64,000 nt of DNA, taken from Stichopus chloronotus (lineage: Eukaryota; Echinodermata; Holothuroidea; Aspidochirotida; Stichopodidae). The notes under the pieces were generated by a model, which did no database searches, had not been told where the DNA came from, and saw only the letters and a program-made list of their open reading frames with translations. The stretch spans positions 15,127,114 through 15,191,113 of the forward strand of contig CM037850.1 in the NCBI GenBank assembly GCA_021234535.1, read 5' to 3'. The position numbers were made by a program, and so were the translations under genes. This document shows positions 28,301 through 37,300 of this stretch, piece by piece (position 1 is the first letter of the stretch; every line of letters starts with the position of its first letter).

Positions 28301-31300
28301 AAAAAAAAAAGGAAATAAAGAGATTGAAATGTTCGAAAATTGCTTTTATGGCATTTGAGCGATAAGTCGGTGACTTTTATATAGCTGAACTGCTGCTTAA
28401 GTCTGTATTAAACCATATTCATTATCATAATTTCCCCAATGAACCATTAAAGGACAATCCCAGCCAAAAATTTTACACCAGAAATGTGTTTTAAAGAGAA
28501 TTTTGTGGAACTGGTACACATCATCATGACTCTGTAAAATTAACTCAGATTAACACAGAAATTGCACAGATGGGAAGATGACACTCAAAATCCTTTTGAA
28601 ATCCCCTCTGAGAAAGGAAAAAGTCTGTCTCTCTTTCCGCTTTCTAGTTGTGTTTCGTGTTTGAAAATGTTAACTTTAACTGCCTCGTACGTCTGTGGCA
28701 TAATTTCTTTAGGTTATCCTTCTGCTAGAGCTATCCAATGTAATCCAGTGAGATTCATTACGCAATCGATGTGCTTATAGTGACTAAATCAGGGTTGCCA
28801 GTTTGTGGGGTAACCGGCCAAATTGCCAGCCAAATCACCTGCAAAAACACCAAGCAAAACTAGTTCTTACTTGAGGAAACTTATCCCTGCATTTTGTATA
28901 GTGTAACACTTGTCAATGTTTTCAACACACAATAATATGATACAGTATACTGTACATCATTCCATGCACAATCTGTGTTGCCAAAGGAGAATAAATTGTA
29001 CACCCGTTAAAGTCCCACTCAGGTGACTATTAAATTGGGAAAAACAAATTCTTGAAATTTTATGATAAAGTGGGTGTTTTGTAGATATTTCAATCATGCC
29101 CCCAAAATGCCAAAATGCTGTTTGGTATGCACTTATAATTTTTACAAGCCTGCAGAGGTAAAAGAACACCAAACAAAATTTGCCTTTTCTTTTATGTTTA
29201 AAAAATCCAAACTGGCAACCCTGCCTACCTCAATAGGCAGGCAGGCACACTCGGCGGAAGAGAAGATTTCCCGCACTGATTCTGCTATGAATTGCAACAA
29301 ACGGGGACACTTTTACATTGATCACTGAATTGACGACACTAATAATGACAATTTCATTCACATCAGTGCATAACTTGGATTGGGAAATCCCACGATTCAT
29401 GGTCATAAGCAACGTTCCTGCCTTGCATCTAATTATGAAAGTAAGTCCTGCCTGCCACTGGCATTTTAAACTCATGAGTGGCTGTTTGAAAATGCGGGAA
29501 GCAAAGTCAATGAATTGATCTACAAACTTTTACACAAACTTTTACACAAACTTTTACAAACTTTTTCACTTAAAGACTGTCACTCATTTTACATTCGGGT
29601 CTTAAGATCGGGGCAAAAACAGCTTGCTCAACTTGGAACTGAAGTGGCGAACAACATGTGAAAATTTCTGGTTGAAATAGTACAGTGACTCACTCGCTTC
29701 GAACAACAAAAGCACTGTACGATGCGCATACAGTAGCGTGCTTGTGTCATGAAAGTTACATTGTTTGTGTATATACTGTATCAGTGGCAATGACAGTGAA
29801 TTTAAGGTTTGGTTTATGAGTTGTAGCCATGCCGACTCTAGATAATACACCAAGGAAAACCAATAAGGTAAACACATTCATTTTCCTCTTCTCCTGAGTA
29901 TATTTTAAATTTTCGGTCTTTCCTGGACCATCATCAGAATACAACTAACAATCTGCAAAGGTTTCAACACAGACCCCACTACAGTAGTAAATGAAGAACA
30001 CAATGTAATGAAGCCATGAGGGAAGGATTAGATACAGATGACTTCCGAACAATAGGCCTGAGAAACCAACAAAAGGAGAATTATAGCTGAGTATTATGCT
30101 TAACAAATCTACCTGTTGACCATTCTTCTTTCCTATTTAACCTGGGATTGAGCTCACCAATACAAACCCCCTCAGCCACCTGTCGCCGCATAGGGTCACC
30201 AATGTGTGAATTGAGGATACTGACATCTACATCAAAAACCTCCCCATTGTGGCATTCAACACTGTGATTATAAAGAACTGAAGTTTCCTTATCCCTGCTG
30301 TTAAAATGTTCATTGAACCTTTCCCCCAGACTCCTAGATGTTTCCCCTACATATTTAAAATCTCCTTCACAAATCCGACACTGTATACAATAGACCACTT
30401 CCCTTTTCTTTCAGATCCCTTTCTTAAAAGTACACAATTTACAACCCGAATCCTTGCAGACTGCACCAGCAAATGGGTTAGACTTGCTCAATGTGTCTAC
30501 AAGTCTAGTGCCAGCCCTCTCAAGTACGTTGACCTTCAAGCCAGTTTCCTTCATAATACTCTTACACTTTTTCTGTAATTCACTATTGGGGGTAGCTTCT
30601 ACAAACAACACAGCTTCAGTCTGTGTTTTCTCGTTTCTGAACCAATTGTACTTTTTGCTGACCTTTTCCTGTTCCCGTGTTTCACGTTCCCATGATTTAG
30701 GTCTAAACATGGGAATAACCCCATCTCTGTCATTGCTAACAATTTTACCAAACCGTTTCTTAGCTCTGCTATACACTTCGAAACGATCAAATTTTGTGTA
30801 CCCACTGTTTTGCATTTTGTTCATGAAAAATTGTACAGCAGTTACCCTCTCTTGGTCAGGTAAGCTGAGGGAGACATTTCTCATCACCCTAACGAGGTCA
30901 TTTACCAATATGTTTATTTTGGTTCTGAGATTAAGTGCGCCGTCTTTGTGTATTACTTGTTTACTGCTCATTGGCTTACAGTAATGAGTGTGCTGGATAA
31001 CTGAGTAGTTATTATTCCCGTCAATCTCATTCTTGGGCCAAACCTTTAAATCCAATACTGGCATCCTGCCGTCACTATGAAGGCTGGGACAGTGGTAGGT
31101 AACCAGAATACTGTGGTGAATGGTATTAGCAAGGTCTCTCAGCCTAACAATGACCTTCTCATCTGTGTCATCTACACACCCACCCCTCTTTTCAATTACA
31201 CAGCAAATGTCGTCAACATACCTAGAGTACATCAGACATGTGATGTTTTCCATGGTAAGTTTCCTCTTCAGCTCATGGTCCCACCATATCATAAAAACTT

Positions 31301-34300
31301 GTGCTATGTCTCCAGCTAAAGTAACACCTAAAGCACCCCCCTCTTTCTGCTTGTATAATCGGTCATTAAGCAGATTGTGTTCTTCATTTACTACTGTAGT
31401 GGGGTCTGTGTTGAAACCTTTGCAGATTGTTAGTTGTATTCTGATGATGGTCCAGGAAAGACCGAAAATTTAAAATATACTCAGGAGAAGAGGAAAATGA
31501 ATGTGTTTACCTTATTGGTTTTCCTTGGTGTATTATCTAGAGTCGGCATGGCTACAACTCATAAACCAAACCTTATATCTGAAAGGACTCTATCACAGGT
31601 CAACCGAATTCTTTGGAATTCTAAAGACAGTGAATTTGTTTGTATTTGTAGAGAATGTACAACAAAACAAGACAAGTTTTCAACAATTTTATGTGACAAA
31701 ATAATTTGTAAGTAATGTACAGTAATCATATCACCTGACTTCAGAATGTCTATGTGAAGACATGAATACAAGTTACTGCATTACTACCACAGTATATAGG
31801 GCACAGAACCTCTTGTTCTGATTGCATTGAACAAGGCACAAAGCCTCTTGTTTTTATGACATTGAACACGTGGCCAGTACTGGTACTTTGAGTAATACCG
31901 GTACGGATGCACTGCAAATACCGGTACTGTATCTTCCTGGTACCGCCCAACTCTAGTACAAGTGTTGAATTTTGTCATCATTTTTTTTTCACAGAACTTG
32001 TACATGTAAAGCAGTATTATATCATGTATTAGAAAGGCTGATACTGGAATGTTTCACGTTTTAGAATAGGTTTTGTAACCTCTGTCTGAAAGTATGAATG
32101 ACATTATTACATCATGATTGACTACCTGCTGATGGAAATGTCAGTGATAAAAACTTATCCCTGCCTTATTACCTAAGGAAGACCCACCTGCCTTTGGAAA
32201 ATATTTGTTGGAAAATTGCTGCAAGAATTCCTTGAAATATTTCTTTGCTTAATAAAATAGCTATTGTGACTTTTGACACTCTTGACAGGCAAGCAAGGCC
32301 AAGGACCATGGGAAGAAGAGGAAGATTCTCCTGGCAATTGAACGACTTTATGATATTTACTTGAAAGCTGAGGATGTAGCGCTGCAGCTGAATGGCCTAC
32401 CTGAGTCTGACACTGGTGCTCTCCTTGAAAAGAGACAGCAGCTCTTGAATGATGTGTATAAATCCTTAAAATTAGACAAAGTAGAAGAGGAACAGTGAGT
32501 TTTCAAATGTTGATGTTTTCTGAAGAAAGCAATGTACGTAGGCAAGGAAGGTTCCCACATTACATCCCATCTATGTTGTTACTAATTTTCTGTAAACAAA
32601 ATTTATGATAACATCTGGAAAGTTGCATCAAACACTCTGTAGGTTAACTTCAGAGTTCATTTCAAATGCTGTACACAGAATGTTTTCAACCTTTTTGTCT
32701 GGTGCACTCTGTATGTTCATGGTCCATGAAGTGTACATGCAGGCAGACCAAAAATATCATTTGTATACATATATCACTTTGTCAAGATAACAGAATGCCT
32801 GTAGTTTTCTGCCAATTTTATCATATGAAATTATTTCAGTGATTGTTTCCTGGTCTTGTTTACCTTACTAAAACTGCAATATTTAAGAGTCTGCCCTTTA
32901 AGTGATGCAGTTCACACTTCTTACAAACTGATGCATATTTGCTATGTCGAAGTTTGCATGTAAATACACTCCCAGTAAAGATGCCCTTGTATTCCCAGAG
33001 TTGTACATATCCCATATCAATATACAGGGACTTGAATAGTAGAGCCCCCACTTACCTGTCTCAACTGATCTCACCCTACAAACCGAATCGTTCTCTTCGT
33101 TCAGCCTCCACAAACTTACTTGTCACTCACAGATCATTAAATAGATATGGCGACAGAAGTTTCTACTTTGCTGCCCCTCGCCTCTGGAATAATTTGCCTA
33201 ACCACATACGTAATGCTGCCTCTTTAAATTCTTTTAAACGTTTCCTTAAGACTTACCTTTTCATAGAGTGTTTTAATCTTAATTAGTCCTTTTGCTTTGA
33301 TCTGTGCTCTGTTCTGTGCTGTAGTTACTGTGTATTTGTTTCCTTGATTTCTAAGCTTTTATCACTTCTTTTGGTTGTATTTGCCTCTTGTTTTACATTA
33401 TTTTATACCTTTATCTTATTGTATTCTATACGCTCTATTTGTTATGCGCTTTGAGCTTTGTAAGATAAAGCGCACTGACAAGTGTCTTAATAATAATAAT
33501 AATTCTTTGAACATGAAGATGCAATGTGTTAAAATTAAGTCTTCTGCCCCCATCCCCTCATCCCCCCTCCAGATACAGAAGTTGGTTCTTCTCTTGTTCT
33601 GGCACAAGTCATCTCAGACCTATCTAGATACCTTGACATGTTTTTTGAAGCTGGTCTCTTTTCACTTTTTGTCCTCTGTCAGGGGTAACCATGATGTGCT
33701 ACTACAGATATTGTCTGTAAGGAAGGGAAGAAAGCTTATAGCGAGATTACTGCCACAGCTCAATCATCAGCAGGGAAATCTAGTTACTGATTTAGTGGTG
33801 CTTCATCTACTCACAGTTTTGAAAAAAGAATCAACAGATCTAAAAAAATCCACCTCTGATGGAGTCCCTCAAGAGGAGGTGTGTTAACAAACAGAGAGAC
33901 ATTTTACATATTATGTTATTTGAATGTAGGTTCACCTTGCAACTGATTAGTGAAATAGACATTTATATTTATGAAGAATTGCAATTTTTTCTCTATATAT
34001 ATGTGCGTCACATTTGAAAATGGTTTACAAGTATGTCTGAAATGTATGAGTAATTACGTAAAGAACTTAATTGCAGAAGGGGCTACTGTCCATAAATGGT
34101 GTAACATGTTCAAAGTCTCTTTTTTATCTTTATCTAAGGGAAATGCAATCAATTAATCAGATGAACTAATGCAAATTTAATTGCAGTGTTAGATGTTTGA
34201 CAAATGAATGTTAAGAAATAGATTTTTCATAATGACCTTCAGTTAATCCTGAGGTGATAATAGACAGTTCAGACCCTTACACTTTACCTGTATTCAAGGG

Positions 34301-37300
34301 TGGTAGATACTGAACACTTTGCTTGTTACTGCTGAATGTTCCACGTAAATCACAGGTGGTCACCTTTATTGGGTAACAGTACTCAGTTAGGACACATTAA
34401 TTTAGTCAAGGGGAATGAATACTGTCTAAGGGATCAGCTTGTGGTTTACCTGCCAAAAAGAAACAAAACTCTGGACATTCGTTTGGACATATTTAGAAGA
34501 AAAAGTTTCTGCTGTGTTTTCAAGAGGCAGAACTTGACAGATAGCAAAGGTTTTGGATGTGCATCTGAGGTATTTCATCACACAAATAAGAGTGTGATCT
34601 GACATAGCCATGCATAGCTCAGTGAACGATTGAAATAGCTGAAAGTACAGTACACCGAAGAAAAGACTGCATTGTTTATTGGGGTCACTTCATTTAACTT
34701 TTATATATGTTTAATGAGCATGACTGCCATTGTTTCATATTGTGTCAAAGAATGAGCCTTGCATTGCCTTGAAGCAAATCTTCAACCCTACTGGTTATAG
34801 ATTTTGGTATCTCTCCTGGCCAACTCAATATTTGACTCAGTGAAGGAGGCGTTAGAAGCAATTACTAATGATGGAGTTTTTTTGTGGATTTCTAACACTA
34901 GGCTGACATTTGAATTTATCAAAGCTGGTAGTGAAATGTTCACATACTATCTGCAAAGACAGTTTATGTTATTGTGGCCTTCCATCTTTGAATATCTGCG
35001 TGGTACTGACTTAGTAAACACCACCTGGTGTTTAGGATGAATCCTTGATGTGATGTCATAAATTGCAGATACTTTGGAAAGATTGGGTAAATTATTAAGT
35101 ATTAGAAGAAACTCAGATCAGTGAAATAGGAGTCATGAACCATTTCTTTGTTGATTTCTTCCCGCAGACCTTACCGATTCTCTTTCAATCAATGGCTGAC
35201 ATCATTAAGCGCAAAAGTATGGCAGAGGTGCTGGCTATGGCCAAGAATATGACAGAGAACACTCTACCACAGCAGGGAGTACCAAATGTCAAAGGAGCTA
35301 TCCAAAATAAAGTGAGAATATTAAATTTGACAACTTAAAAAATAAGTTTCAATCATAGAAATAGATAAACCAGAATGATGTCATGAAACAATAATTGAAG
35401 TCCAAACTCTGTATGGCAAAAGGCGTATTCATGAAACCATGTAACACAAATCCAATGGAAATATTAAGATAACAACTCAAAAATAGGTAATTGTTGAAAT
35501 ACAACTTATGCTGAGTATTATAAGGTTATCTAAAAAAATCAAACGGTTGCATTTTCACCTGTTTACCCCTAAAATTTAGTTAGATATCCAACAAACAAAA
35601 TTCTTGGGCTGTACATGCATTACATATGCAAATGATGAAGGCAGAGCTGTTTTGTCTCACTGAGCAAGGACCGTGCACATTTTGTTTGGCTTCATTTGTT
35701 CAGTAAGTGACCAGTTAGCCTAACGTCATTCTGGGTTGTCTGTTTCTTTGGTTTAATTACACAGATGATGGTAATCATGATGACAACTTCTGCAAAGATC
35801 CATTTCCTGTTTGGTAATGAATTATGAAAATCAACATTACAAATAAACTTTCCTATTGCGTGTCCTCTGAGAAAGAATTTCAGTGCAGAAAGGGTGATCA
35901 CATATAGAGAAAAGTGTTCACTTTAAAGCTTCATTCTTGGTGGCCTGTGTGGCATGAATGACCCACTTTAGAACCACTACTAAGACTAATTTCAATATAT
36001 GTGTACATAGGTCATATGAAAATGTCCCCTGCCCTGTCTTTACTCTTGTGGTAGAAACTTTGGTATGTTTGGTATTTGATTCTGTTTGCATTGCTTGCTG
36101 GTTTTAAATGATGCCTGTAGAATTTACGGTGTCTTTTTAAGATGTTCGTCAAATTTTATTTGGCAAAAAAAAATTCAGCCGTGGAAGGGAGTGACCTTTA
36201 ATGCTAAATTTATGTGGAAATGTGTCATTTTAACCTAAAGATTTGAGTCACCTATATGAGAACTAATTAAACTTCAAACTTAAAGGTCATACAACAATCT
36301 GCCTCTGTGTTTCATCTTGGCTGTGCATCATTTATGAATCATTGATCTCTTATCTCTTACCTCTTGATCCTTTAGTTTGGACTCTCTATCATCTTGTGTG
36401 CCCTCAGTCGTGCTGAGTCCCTTTTTTCCAGTACAACTGCCAAAGACTTGGACCCTGCGATCATACAAGAATGGTAAGCACAATGCAGATGGACAGTGCT
36501 TGTAATAGAACATAAATAGGTGAACAGGCAGGACTAATCAGCACAGTATAAAAGATACTGTGCTCCCAGTGTAGTATGATAGTTAACATAAATGATCACT
36601 AAGGTCCGTTGCCATGAAAACAATGAAGAAACACCATGCTGTTTCTTCAGGAAATGACTGGTTTAACTGATCTTTCAGCTAGTCTTAGACAGATAACACT
36701 TAAGATTTACCTGTCTTCACACGATGGGGTAAGTGTTTCCATTTTTGTTGAAGCCTGTATCTTACTACCTCATACAGCACTTTCAGTAGTGCATCCCAGC
36801 ATGAACCTCTATCATTAACATGCACTCAGGGAAAGTGAACAAACAACTTATTCTTGTCAAGTGCACTCTTCTTTCACATAATTTAGTCCTCAGATTGACA
36901 GTAATAGGCAAAGTATCAGGACGGCTTTTTCTTCTCAATTTATATCACAGTACTTCAGTGACCGAAAGGATGTGTCACATCACTGTTAATGTTGATAAAT
37001 AGTTGATGATTAAGTTGTGAAATTTCTTTGTGTCAAAGTATGTGACCAACATTCAGCAACTTAATGAATGTGTCACATGAATGTTAATGATGGTTCAGAG
37101 GTGATGATTTAGTTGTGCAAAGAAATTCCAGCCCCAACAGAGCAGAATTATTGAGAGGGAAGACTCAAAGATGGCTGTGTGTTGCTCCTTATAAATTTTG
37201 GGGTTTCAACTGTATGAATTCAACTGTATGACTACATGATTTGAGGTCTGTGATATGGAGAATTACAGGAGTAGCAATCTTGGTTCCAGCTGTACAGGTG

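Larger units (their letters stand above)
29803..31575 (-). mobile_element. Penelope-like element with 202-bp inverted terminal repeats
   Basis: Read on the minus strand, one frame runs from about 31374 to 30081. It contains [17 protein letters not shown], the RT catalytic [10 protein letters not shown], a linker CKDSGCKLC and a GIY-YIG endonuclease ([19 protein letters not shown], then [12 protein letters not shown]). A single TGA (30411-30413) interrupts it between RT and GIY-YIG with no frame change. The RT start is missing, cut off exactly at the repeat. The flanks 29803-30004 and 31374-31575 are near-identical in inverted orientation, as in the pseudo-LTRs of Penelope elements. RT plus GIY-YIG is diagnostic for this class. 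Confidence 0.88.
24703..31963. mobile_element. Composite bounded by inverted GTTGGGYGGTA ends, holding a LINE and a Penelope-like element
   Basis: The left end reads TGTACTAGTTAGGGTTGGGT and then GGTATCC and TACCGGTA-rich DNA. The right end (to 31963) on the opposite strand reads TGTACTAGAGTTGGGCGGTA with the same TACCGGTA-rich follow-on. The two ends therefore face each other like terminal inverted repeats. Between them lie a CR1-like LINE (24975-27683) and a Penelope-like element (29803-31575). Whether this is one transposon with later insertions or two facing copies of a short repeat cannot be settled from this sequence. Confidence 0.5.

Noticed and set aside
34336..34602. Open frame with [15 protein letters not shown], loosely like a tyrosine recombinase
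   Set aside because: None of the catalytic Arg/His/Tyr boxes can be placed, and the neighbouring frame gives no support.
34804..35037. 78-codon open frame in a patl1 intron
   Set aside because: It looks somewhat protein-like but has no family motif and no phase-compatible splice sites with the flanking exons.
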